Shown: positions 1-9,900 of the stretch, in pieces
Position numbering within the stretch: position 1 is the stretch's first letter
Layout: every line of letters begins with the position of its first letter
Source: Dendrocalamus latiflorus
Taxonomy: Eukaryota > Streptophyta > Magnoliopsida > Poales > Poaceae
Direction: 5' to 3'
Length of the DNA: 64,000 nucleotides
Assembly (NCBI GenBank): GCA_017311315.1
Contig: CM029617.1
Location: 3,018,681 to 3,082,680 of the forward strand
Notes under the pieces: model-generated
Databases searched by the model: none
The model's input: the letters and a program-made list of their open reading frames with translations, nothing else
Told to the model about the DNA's origin: nothing
Program-made: the position numbers and the translations under genes

Positions 1-90
1 TTTGCTGTTTTCACGCTCAACGCTCTCGACGCCTCACTCGTTCGATGCTGGACGCTGTAAGTCTGTACAATCACAGTCTCTGTTCACGTA

Positions 91-958
91 ATGCCGATAT
101 ATGTCACAATTTGTTGCTTTTCTGTGTATATATATAGATTCATGCTGATCGAAGCTAGATCATCGAAATCACCAATTGGTTTTCTGGACCCACGCTTGGT
201 CGCCATTGATACCATCAACGAGGATGCATCCTTCGTCGAGGACTATATTACAAAAGCACTGCTGGCTCACCAAGATAAGGAATTTGTTCTTATGCCATAC
301 AATGAGAACTTCCATTGGATTTTAATTGTAATTATACCAAAATGGAACAAGGCTATATACCTTGATTCTCTAAGTAAGAACAAATCCAAGTACACAGCTA
401 TCGCCGAAATACTCGATAGATAAGTACATTGTACATTGTACATTGTACTCTTTCTTTCCTTCCGAATGACTAATCTAACTTTTTCGAATAACGAAGGTCG
501 TTCGTCACATACGTTCAACAAACAAGTGGCTCGACGACAGCTGCTAAGCCCTTGAAACATGATCGTAATTTTCGGGTATTGGCTAGCTACACATTAATTA
601 ATCATATACAACACTTAGTAGTAATGCCACTTGATTTAACACATTCTATTTTTTGCAGTGCCACCAGCAGCAGCCGGGCAACACGTGTGGATACTACGTG
701 TGCCACCATATGAGACTACTCGATTCCAGCAAGATCTCCACTCCTAAGGTTTGTCAATCTTTCCACATTTATTTCATACATGTCAAGTTTTATATGTGCG
801 TGCGTTGATATTCCTATCGACAGGCTGCACCCATCTCTACATCTGCATTGAAACAGCCGGATTTTGCAAAAATTCGAGGAGAGTTCATTTGGTTTTTGTG
901 GAGTAAAGTCGTAAGATCAGATGGAGAGTTCCACTGCCCAGAAGATTTTTTATTGTAA
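91..958 (+). pseudogene. Ulp1-like (C48) protease domain remnant of the CACTA element
   Basis: The first open segment (to about 423) carries FHWILIVIIP and IYLDSLS, fitting the catalytic His and Asp strands of Ulp1/SENP-type C48 proteases. A second segment starting at 659 after ttttgcag encodes QQQPGNTCGYYVCHHMRLL, which contains the catalytic Gln/Cys region. A third exon starts at 824 and ends with a TAA at 956-958. Splice sites at 748/749 and 823/824 are canonical. The junction after the first segment is not clean because an in-frame TAA falls at 421-423 before any GT. I therefore read the region as a degenerate transposon gene rather than a working host protease. Such domains cleave isopeptide bonds of ubiquitin-like modifiers, but their role in CACTA elements is not settled. 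The N-terminal part lies left of the window. Confidence 0.6.
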
Positions 959-1254
959 TTCTAAGTGCAAATGCAGTGTAGATCTTTTACAATTGTGTAT
1001 TTGTTAATGGATATTTTATTTCGATTCAATGAATTGATTTGCGAAATGGATGCTTTATGTTTGTGAAATGCAGTGCCTTGTCAATTGGATGTTTTATGTC
1101 TGTGAAATGAATTGAGATGTGAAATATATCTGAAATGAAATGAGATGTGTGAATTGTATATGTTTTATGTCTGTGATTATCTGCTTGTTTCAAAGGGCAT
1201 GGCTAGCATTTCCTGAGGGTAGCCAATAAACAGAAATATATTTAGGGGTTGAAG

Positions 1255-1630
1255 GGAATATCACAGACGATTTTTGAGTAAAACCCGTCTGTGATAGCTG
1301 ATAATCACAGACGGTTTTGACTCCAAAACCGTATGTGATACTTATTATCACAGACGGTTTTTAAGTCAAAACCGTCTGTGATTATCAGCTATCACGGTTT
1401 TTACTCAAAAACCGTCTGTGATAATAAGTATCACAGACGGTTTTGGAGTCAAAACCGTCTGTGATTATCAGCTATCACAGACGGGTTTTACTCAAAAACC
1501 GTCTGTGATAGCTGATAATCACAGACGGTCCGAAAACCGTCTGTGATGACCTTCGATTATCACTGACCCATAAATACAGACGGTTCACAAAACCGTCTGT
1601 GATGACGTTTTCGAACCGTCTGTGATGACC
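1255..1630. repeat. CACTA subterminal repeat array with long palindromes
   Basis: The motif tcacagacggtttt and its complement recur many times in both orientations, spaced by short linkers such as gctgataa and acttatta. Several copies pair into near-perfect palindromes; 1259-1530 folds back on itself. In characterised CACTA elements, subterminal motifs of this kind bind the element's own TNPA/TNPD-type proteins. That role is inferred here from position. Confidence 0.85.
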
Positions 1631-1648
1631 TTTTCTGTAGTAGTGACT

Positions 1649-1702
1649 GTAGCCTATCAATGAGAATCATCGTGGAATTCTTCAAAACTATCTCTACTTT
1701 CA
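1649..1702 (+). repeat. Truncated 5' LTR of the Copia element
   Basis: About 54 bp matching the end of the 3' LTR at 6059-6112, finishing tctactttca. It is followed directly by the initiator-Met tRNA primer-binding site tggtatcag at 1703. The upstream part of the LTR is missing at the CACTA junction. Confidence 0.8.
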
Positions 1703-1760
1703 TGGTATCAGCCTAACTCGATCCTCTCCCCATCTATCAGCGTCTCGCGCTCATGCCTAC

Positions 1761-2570
1761 ATGGCCGATGACGCTCCCCACGACGGGGCCACCGCCCTTG
1801 CGGCTGTCATTATTGCTGCTCTTCTGCAGGCCATGCTTGCCAATCCTACTTCTGCCCTCTCCACGATCAACGTGCGCACACATATCCCATTCGCCCTGGA
1901 GCTTCATCCTTCAAACTACACGCGTTGGCGCGAGCTTTTCCTCACCTTTGTGGGCAAGTTCGGTGCCTCACACCACATCGATGGCATGGCTAAGCCCAAC
2001 CCTCCTGATACAGCCTGGCAGGCCGTTGACTACGCCGTGCGCTCTCTCATCTATGCCTTCATCTCCGAGGAAATCTTGACCATCATCATCACACCCGACA
2101 CCTCCGCCAACGCCATCTAGCGTAGTCACAAGGGTCTGTTCCACGACAACAAGACCTCTCGCGCGCTGTCTTTGGAGGCTGAGTTCCACAATCTCGCTCA
2201 GGGCAGCATGATGATCCTTGCATACTCTCAACGCCTAAAGTCCTATGCCAACTCCCTTGCCGACATCGATCAAGCTGTCACCAATCCCACCCTCATGCTC
2301 ACTCTTCTTCATGGCCTCAATGAAAACTTTCATCATATGGCCTCGATCATCAAGACGAAGACGCCTCTGCCTACCTTTCTTAAGGCCCGGTCGCTTCTTC
2401 TCCTTGAGGAGTCTGACCTCAAGATTATGAAGCCCAGCATGGCCTCGGCTCTCATCGCCACCAACCCCGATGGCCACAATTCGTCCACTAAGGCTCCATC
2501 AGCTACTGGCTCTAACTCTGGGTCTCCGTGGCGTAAGAACAAGGGCAAGCCCTCCGGTGATTTCAACTCG
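1761..2570 (+). pseudogene. Copia gag (UBN2-type) pseudogene
   Basis: Translation from 1761 gives a Copia gag N-terminus with a LHPSNYTRWRELFLTFVGKF motif. A TAG at 2118-2120 interrupts it, and the same frame resumes with GLFHDNKTSRALSLEAEFHN and YSQRLKSYANSLADI, the standard gag helical core. A basic tail follows, and a frame change occurs before the protease. In active elements this protein forms the virus-like particle. Here the internal stop and frame loss make it non-functional. Confidence 0.75.
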
Positions 2571-2849
2571 GCGGTCACAGCTTTGGGCCTGGCTGCAACT
2601 AGAACTGAGGTGTTCCCTTCTTCAACCCTTGGAACGGCATGTTCCAGATGTGGTCGGCGCCTGCCAGCTTTCCTGCTCCACCGCCCGGCGCCTCCATATC
2701 CGTTGGCATCCTTGGTTGTGCCCTACCCAGGTGTTCTTTGCGAACCGTTCCCACCGCAAAGTTCCCCAGTGCACCCTCGCCATCTCCATCATGGGACCAG
2801 GCACCCCTCATCCAAGTGATGAATGCCATGAACCTCCAAGGCGGCGGCC

Positions 2850-5800
2850 CAGCTACATGGTACATGGACTCTGGTGCTTCCTTGCACCTCTCCTCGGACT
2901 CTGGTAACCTGAACTCCCACCACTCCCAACCTTCCTCCTCTCAGATCATCGTCGATGATGGATTCCTCCTTCCCATCACCGGTGCCAGCTTTGCCTCCGT
3001 CCCCTCCTCCACACGGCCTCTAACTCTCCACAATGTTTTAGTGTCTCCTCGTCTTATTGCCAACTTAATCTCTATTTGCAAATTCACTACTGACAACAAA
3101 GTTTTTGTGGAATTTGACCCCTTTGGTCATGATGCTTTGCTGCAATAGCTCCGGTGAGCTCTACCCCATCCTTCTAGCAACACCTCCGCCACCACGCGCC
3201 TTGGTCACTTCCTCCCCGACGTCAACCTTTGGCATCGCCAGCCCAGCCACGCCAACCTTCACGCTATTTCCAATTTAGCTCACTCTCAAGCAATTTCATG
3301 TAATAAAAGTGACAATGCACCATGTCATGCATGTCAACTCGGGAAGCACGTGCGTCTCCCGTTTTCATCATCTTTGTCTCACACTACGAAAGCTTTTGAA
3401 ATCATTCATTGTGATTTATGGACTTCCCTTGTTCCAAGTATTTATGGCAGCAAGTATTATCTTGTTTGTTTAGATGATTTCACACATCAATTATGGATGT
3501 TTCCTCTCAAACTCAAGTCTGACACATTCTTTGCTCTCAAAAACTTTCATGCATATGTCTCCACCCACCACAACACCTCCATCTCCTACATCCAATGCGA
3601 CAATGGCAAGAAATTTAACAATGAGGCCTTCCGCTCCTTCTTCCTGGTGCTTGGCACCCATCTCAGTTTTCCTGCTCGTACACATCCCAATAGAACGGCA
3701 AGGCTGAACGCATCATTTACACCACAAACGATGTCATTTTCACCTTGCTGTTCCAAGCTGGTCTCCCACCTTCCTTCTAGGCCAAAGCCCTCCTCACCAC
3801 CACACATATTCTAAACAGACTTCCCACAAAAGCAATCAACCTCCGAATCCCACATGAGGCTCTCTTCAGATCACCTCCCACATACGACCACCTTTGAGTC
3901 TTCGGTTGTCGATGCTACCCCAACCTCTCCTCCACTATCGCTGCTTAGCCCTCTCTACAAACTACGTGATCATCTGCAGACACGTCGTGTTTGATGAGAC
4001 TTGTTTTCCTTTTGCGGCACATTTTACCCTGTACTTTTCCTCTTATAGGTTTCTCGACGATGAGCCCTTGGCTATACTCCCCTTTAGCTCCTCCACTGCT
4101 CGTGCACCACCTGTAGCTACGGCCAGGCCTGCCTCTCCTGTGGCCAGGCCTGCTTCAGCCGTGGCCACAGCCACACGACCACAGCCGGACTACCATGCTT
4201 GTGCCATTCGCGGCCGCGCTAGCAGACGTTCCATCAGTGGCCCTGGCCGTACCCGTGTCTGTCAACGCGCACCCAATGCACACAGGTGACAAGGATGTCA
4301 TTCGGGTTCCAAAACCTGTCTTCGACCTTCAAGCCAATGCACTACCAGACATCTCTCCAATTCTGAAGATGTATGGCAACGCACTCAATGATCCCAATTA
4401 GCGTGCAGCAATGCTCGATGAATTCCACGCACTGGCGGCCAACAACACATGAGATCTTGCCCCTCCAATCAATGCTAACATCGTCATCGAAAAATGGATA
4501 TACCGGCACAAATTCAACTCTGATGGATCCTTCTCTCGTTATAAGGCACGCTAGGTCTTGCGGGGTTTCTCACCAGCAACCCAGACTGGATTACGATAAA
4601 ACATTCAGTCCGGTTGTCAAACCCGCGACCATTCGGACAGTTTTCTCTCTTGCCTTGAGCTGTGATTGGCCAGTCCATCAGCTTGATGTCAAAAATGCCT
4701 TCCTTAAAAGTACTCTCATGGAGACGGTGTGTTGTCAGCAGCCGCTGGGATTCATCGACTCCGACAAGCCCAGACATGTTTGCAGACTGAATAGATCACT
4801 TTATGGACTGAAACAGGCTCCTCGGGCATGGTTCACCTACTTTCAGTCCTTCATTTAGTCCCTCAGCTTCACTGGCTCCAAAAGTGATCCTTCTTTGTTC
4901 ACTTATCACCATGGTCAGCACACTGCTCATCTTCTACTTTATGTCGATGACATCATCCTCGCTGCCTTCGACACCGCCTTCCTTCAACCCATCATCGTTG
5001 CTCTCTGTCAAGAGTTCTCCATCATGGACCTCAGTTCGTTACACTATTTTCTTGGCATTTCCGCTCGCCGTACCTCACATGGGCTTTTCCTTTCTCAAGA
5101 GAAGTATGCTTCCGAGATTCTGCACCATGCCAACATGACACACTGCAACCCATGTGCAACTCCGATTGAAGCTCACTCCAAGTTGTCTATTGCCGCAGGT
5201 GCACCGATCACCAATCCCACATTTTACTGAAGTTTGACTGGAGCTCTTCAATATTTGACATTCTCCTATTTGGACATAGCACATGCTGTCCAGCAAGTGT
5301 GCTTACACATGCACGATCCATGTGAGCAGCACTTTCTTCTTATAAAGCACATATTAGGGGTACTTCAAGGGCACCCTTAGCCATAGCCTTCAGTTCACAT
5401 GAATCAGCTTCACATGATCTCATTGTCTACTTCGATGCCAATTGGGCTGGGTGTCCCAACACACGATGCTCCACATCAGGGTACTATGTCTTCCTTGGCA
5501 ACAACCTAATTTCTTGGTCGTCCAAGAGGCAGCACATTATCTCGCGCTCCAGTGCCAAGGTGGAATACTGCAGCATTGCTAACACTATTGTTGAAGCCTG
5601 CTGGCTACGCCAGCTCCTCCTCGAGCTTCTGTGTTCCCTTCCAAAGGCAACAGTGGTCTATTGTGACAACAGCTTTGCCGTGTATCTCTCCACCAACTTA
5701 GTTCAGCACCAACACACCAAATACATCAAAATTGATCTTCATTTCATTTGTGAACAGGTGGCCTTCAGTGATGTTTGAGTTCTACATGTTCCAACATCAC

Positions 5801-5892
5801 TACAGTATGCAGATGTCTTCACCAAGGGGCTCCCTATGGCGGTCTTCACGGACTTCCGCTCCAGTCTCACTGTCCGCTCTTCTCCTGGCTGA
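2850..5892 (+). pseudogene. Copia pol pseudogene (protease, integrase, RT, RNase H)
   Basis: Fragments appear in the Copia order. The protease active site is TWYMDSGASLHL near 2853-2890. A zinc-binding LWHRQPSHANL...CHACQLGKHV lies near 3228-3355. The integrase core includes EIIHCDLWTS and YIQCDNGKKFNN near 3400-3620. RT segments include QLDVKNAFLK near 4680, LNRSLYGLKQAPRAW near 4790 and LLYVDDIIL near 4935. RNase H includes SWSSKRQHIISRSSAKVEY near 5513 and VVYCDNSFAV near 5655. The frame can be followed to a TGA at 5890-5892, just before the 3' LTR. At least several stops and frameshifts separate these blocks (for example around 3146, 3812, 4400, 4856, 5228), so no polyprotein can be made. 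Confidence 0.8.
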
Positions 5893-5904
5893 CACTACGA
5901 GGGC

Positions 5905-6112
5905 TATTAGAGTACACATCACCGTAACCACCACTATACATGGCAAACCACCACTAGATTATAGGTATGATTTGTATAGCTTTAATTCGTTGTGATCTGT
6001 TGTTTATGGTTAGAATCCTAACAATTGTAAACTCTTGTACAACGTGTATATATACACGGTAACCCATCAATGAGAATCATCGTGGAATTCTCCAAAACTA
6101 TCTCTACTTTCA
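5905..6112 (+). repeat. 3' LTR of the degenerate Copia element
   Basis: It starts tattagagtacacatc (a mutated TGTTAGAG start) just after the purine-rich acgagggc and ends tctactttca. It carries a TATA-like tatatatac stretch around 6048-6056. It matches the 5' LTR remnant at 1649-1702. Confidence 0.7.
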
Positions 6113-6588
6113 GATTCTTTCAGAATTCAGATTCAGATAGGCGAGCCTTGGTTGCATGCATGCATGGCATGGGCAAGAATGACAATAGCCAGGCAGCTTC
6201 TTGCAGGGCGTGAGATCGAAGAAGCAGACAGCGAGGGATCATCCGAATGATTCAGTGTCCCACAAGGCGAGAGTAAGCCATGCAAAGATATGAAATGATC
6301 GGAGCGAAGCGCTGCTTTGCACGAAATGCGCAAGGATGGGCATGATTTGCTCTTGTCCCTTCGCCTACGGCAAAAGCTCGCAGCGCTAACATTTTGCAAG
6401 TAAAGGAGGAGCAGCGCTGCAGCAGCTGGGCTTTATTTCGAGCAATTCTAAGGAAGCAAAATCTATGAGGAAGCACAAAGAAATTGATGGAGATTTAGGG
6501 TAAATGCTGTTGAGATTGCTCAAAAGAAGCTTACAGTAAGCACAAGGGAGTAATCTAATCAGAGTGTCATTATACTTGCTATAGCATA
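6113..6588. other. Unassigned spacer between two retrotransposons
   Basis: Moderately GC-rich sequence between the Copia 3' LTR and the Gypsy 5' LTR. Only short open frames occur on either strand, without recognisable domains. It contains a gcatgcatgcatggcatg run near 6155. No gene, repeat boundary or RNA is supported. Confidence 0.5.
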
Positions 6589-6971
6589 TGTCATAGTCTA
6601 CCGCCGCCGTCATCTACCCAAACCCTAATCCTGGTTGCGTCCAGACTTGGGATAAATCGGGCTCTGCCCAGTAGTTTCCTTACGGCTTAGCCGTTTAGAT
6701 TGATAAGAATAAGCAGTGTTCAATACGGCTTAGCCGTTTAGATTGCTTTAAGAGTTAGTTTCGGCCTCTAAGCCGGACTCTCCTTGATTATATATAGCGA
6801 TGTAATCACAAAATTGAGGGATAAGAAATAAGAAGGAAGTCTTTTGCCTCACCTCTTCTCTTCCACGGTTCCCGCTGGCTACTCCCGGCCAGGGGCGGAC
6901 TGGCCGACGACAAGGCCAAGTTCCCCCAGCCACCTCCCACCAGTACAACCTGAGATCGAAGGATTCTAACA
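6589..6971 (+). repeat. 5' LTR of the Gypsy element (383 bp)
   Basis: Begins tgtcatagtc and ends attctaaca, with no difference from 11506-11888 that I can see. It contains two copies of tacggcttagccgtttagat (near 6680 and 6725) and a TATA-like ttatatatag near 6787-6796, a plausible Pol II promoter core. Its first 40 bases also encode the C-terminus of the polyprotein in the 3' copy. Confidence 0.95.
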
Positions 6972-6974
6972 ACT

Positions 6975-6984
6975 TGGTATCAGG
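6975..6984 (+). promoter_or_regulatory. Primer-binding site of the Gypsy element
   Basis: TGGTATCAGG begins three bases after the 5' LTR. It is complementary to the 3' end of initiator methionine tRNA, the usual minus-strand primer of plant LTR retrotransposons. The gag-pol ATG starts one base after it, so the element has almost no untranslated leader after the LTR. Confidence 0.85.
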
Positions 6985-6985
6985 T

Positions 6986-9900
6986 ATGCCTGGTTCTGAT
7001 TCCGAAGAAGAGGCGACATCGGTGACAGCGATGTTCAAGGCACTCCAAGATCAACTGGCAGGCATTGTGCAACAAAACACGGAGATGAAGACCCAGATCG
7101 CAGACTTATCTCGGCAAAGCATCGCCACCAGTACCAAGCTAGCCGCACTTGAATCCGAGGGTGTCCTTCCCTTCTCCGCGTCTGGCTTGTTGCCGATTCC
7201 ATCCGCCGCAATATCCTCTGCGCCAAGCACCAACACATATGTAGCTTTTCCAGGCGATTCCATCACCACCGCCTATACAGCAGCTATGGCACCAGCGCAG
7301 TCCATGGAAGGATCGGCGGTTCACTCCATGCTCCGACCACCACCATCCATACCGCGATTTTTACCACAGCCCACCCTGCCGCCACAAGTTTCTCTGCCGC
7401 CCCGGTTCCAGACTGCGCCAAATCCTTTTCCAAGCGCTCCGCGCTACCACAAATTGGAGTTTCCAACCTACGATGGGTCCGACGATCCCCTGTCTTGGCT
7501 TAATCGCTGCGACCAGTTCTTCCGCGGACAGCGGACCGAGGAAGGCGACAAAGTCTGGCTTGCCTCCTACCATCTAACAGGGATCGCTCAGCAGTGGTAT
7601 TCCCAATTGGAACGCGACGATGGCCAGCCCACGTGGGATCAATTCAAGGACCTGTGCCACATGCGGTTTGGGCCACCCATCAGGAGCAACCCCTTAGGGG
7701 AATTGACGCGGCTTCAGCAGACGGGAACGGTCAGTGATTACCAAACCAAATTCTTGGCGCTCCTCTGCCGCGCAGACCGTTTGTTGCCCCTTCAGCAAGT
7801 CCAGATCTTCACGGCCGGCCTCCGGGAACCACTACGGACGGATGTCGAACTTCAGCAGCCGGCAAACTTACAAGTGGCCATGAGCCTCGCCCGCGCGTAT
7901 GAGCGTCGCGCGCAGACAACCGCGGGCGACTCAAATCCACACACTCGTCCGGGGCGTTCATTCCAGCGGCCATCAACACCAGTTCCAGGGCGCACCCAAG
8001 AGATACCTTCCCAAGCGGCTACCTCGGGCCCACGCCCAGCGAAGCCGTTTCGACGCCTGACGCCCACGGAATTGGCTGACCGTCGCTCCAAGGGATTATG
8101 CTATAATTGTGACGACAAGTTCCAGCCTGGCCACCGTTGTAAGCAACCCTTCCTCACTTATATTGACATGAATGAAGATGGTGATTCAGGTGATGACGCC
8201 CCGAGCCTGCACGCCTTAGACCTGGAGAATACATCCCCGGAGATCTCATTGCATGCAGTCACCGGAGCAGCCACTGGGGGCACTATGCAGTTGTCGGTGA
8301 CAATTGGCACACAGAGCTTCGTCGCGCTCGTCGATTCGGGGTCCACCCACAATTTCATCAGCGCCCGGGTCGTCCAGGCAACGAAGGTGCGCCTCTTTCC
8401 TTCCAAAGGTCTACACGTGAAGATCGCCAATGGAGATCAACTGGAATGTGCTGGGGTCTGTCCGACACTGCAAATCTCAATCCATCAGACTCCGTTCTCC
8501 ATCCCAGCTTATGCAATCCCCTTGGACGGCTTTGACATTGTCCTCGGCGTTCAATGGCTGAAAACTTTGGGACCAATCCGCTGGGACTTCGATGAACTGT
8601 CTATGATGTTTTGGCTCGACGGCAGACGGGTTCAATGGCAGGGCCTCTCCAAGAACCCGCCGATGCAAGCATTGGTTCAGTCGGGTCAGGACCAGCTGCA
8701 GCCACTCCTAGAGGCATTTGCGGATCTTTTTTCCGAACCATCTGGACTCCCTCCGGCCCGGCCGCAAGATCATCGCATTCATCTGCGCCCGGGAGCAGAA
8801 CCGGTCTCCGTCCGACCATACAGGTACCCGCATCACCAAAAGGATGAGCTTGAGAGGCAATGCGCGGACATGCTTCAGCGCGGCATCATTCGCCACAGCC
8901 ACTCTTGTTTCTCCTCTCCGGTCCTGTTGGTCAAGAAACAAGATAACACTTGGCGTTTCTGTGTTGACTATCGCGCTCTCAATGAGTTGACGATCAAGGA
9001 CAAATTTCCCATTCCAGTGGTAGATGAGCTATTGGACGAACTGCGAGGTGCCCGGTTTTTCACCAAGCTAGACCTTCGATCGGGGTATCACCAAGTTCGT
9101 ATGCACCCGGATGATATCTTTATGACAGCCTTCCGGACGCACGAAGGTCTCTTCGAATTCTTGGTTATGCCATTTGGATTAACTAACGCACCGGCCACAT
9201 TTCAAGCCCTGATGCAGGCTATTCTTCGTCCTTACTTACGAAGCTTCGTTTTGGTCTTCTTCGACGATATATTGATCTATAGCCCATCCTGGCCGGAACA
9301 TCTGCAGCACATCCGTATGGTATTTTCTCTCCTACGCCAACATGAGCTCTTCCTCAAACAATCCAAGTGTTCCTTTGGCCTGTCTGCAGTTTCCTACTTA
9401 GGCCATGTTATTTCAGAAGGCGGTGTGGCCATGGATCCCTCCAAGGTACAGGCTATTGCTGATTGGACACAGCCGAAATCAGTCAAGGCATTGCGGGGAT
9501 TCTTAGGGTTGGCAGGATATTATCGCAAATTTATCCGCAATTTCGGAAAAATCGCAGCACCCCTCACCAACCTACTTAAGAAAGAAGCCTTCGGTTGGTC
9601 CCCCGAGGCTCAGCAAGCTTTTGAAGCTCTCAAACAAGCATTATCAACAGCGCCCGTACTACATATGCCCGACTTCACACAACAGTTCGTTGTGGAATGT
9701 GATGCTTCAGGAACTGGGATTGGTGCTGTTCTTCACCAACATTCGGGCCCCATTGCTTTTTTCAGTCGGCCGGTGGTTCCTCGTCACTCCAAACTACCGG
9801 CTTATGAACGAGAATTAATTGGCCTTGTCCAAGCAGTGCGTCACTGGAGACCGTATTTATGGGGGCGCAATTTTCTTATTCGCACTGACCATTATAGTCT

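Larger units (their letters stand above)
1..1645 (+). mobile_element. 3' part of a CACTA (En/Spm-type) DNA transposon
   Basis: The right end is defined by the terminal motif ctgtagtagtg at 1635-1645. Its reverse complement begins CACTACTACAG, the hallmark CACTA terminus. Inside it, 1255-1630 is packed with inverted copies of a 14-bp subterminal motif, as CACTA elements usually show, and 91-958 encodes remnants of a Ulp1-like cysteine protease domain often carried by plant CACTA elements. The left end is outside the window, so length and target-site duplication cannot be confirmed. The element abuts a truncated Copia 5' LTR, which suggests it inserted into that LTR. The family call is firm; completeness is unknown. 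Confidence 0.85.
1646..6112 (+). mobile_element. Degenerate Ty1/Copia LTR retrotransposon
   Basis: Order: 5' LTR remnant (about 1649-1702), primer-binding site tggtatcag (1703-1711), gag, protease, integrase, reverse transcriptase, RNase H, polypurine-like acgagggc (about 5897-5904) and a 3' LTR of about 208 bp (5905-6112). The LTR ends align: 1653-1702 and 6063-6112 match closely, with roughly three differences over about 54 bp when the bases just upstream are included. The integrase-before-RT order identifies Copia. Every reading frame is broken, so this is an old, inactive copy. The upstream part of the 5' LTR is lost at the CACTA boundary. Confidence 0.88.

Noticed and set aside
1259..1630. 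Regularly spaced repeats resembling a CRISPR array
   Set aside because: Repeats alternate in orientation, spacers are themselves repeated, and they sit at a CACTA terminus in a plant genome.
8158..8941. Antisense frames across the Gypsy polyprotein
   Set aside because: Shadow frames opposite a clear coding sequence with full domain support.
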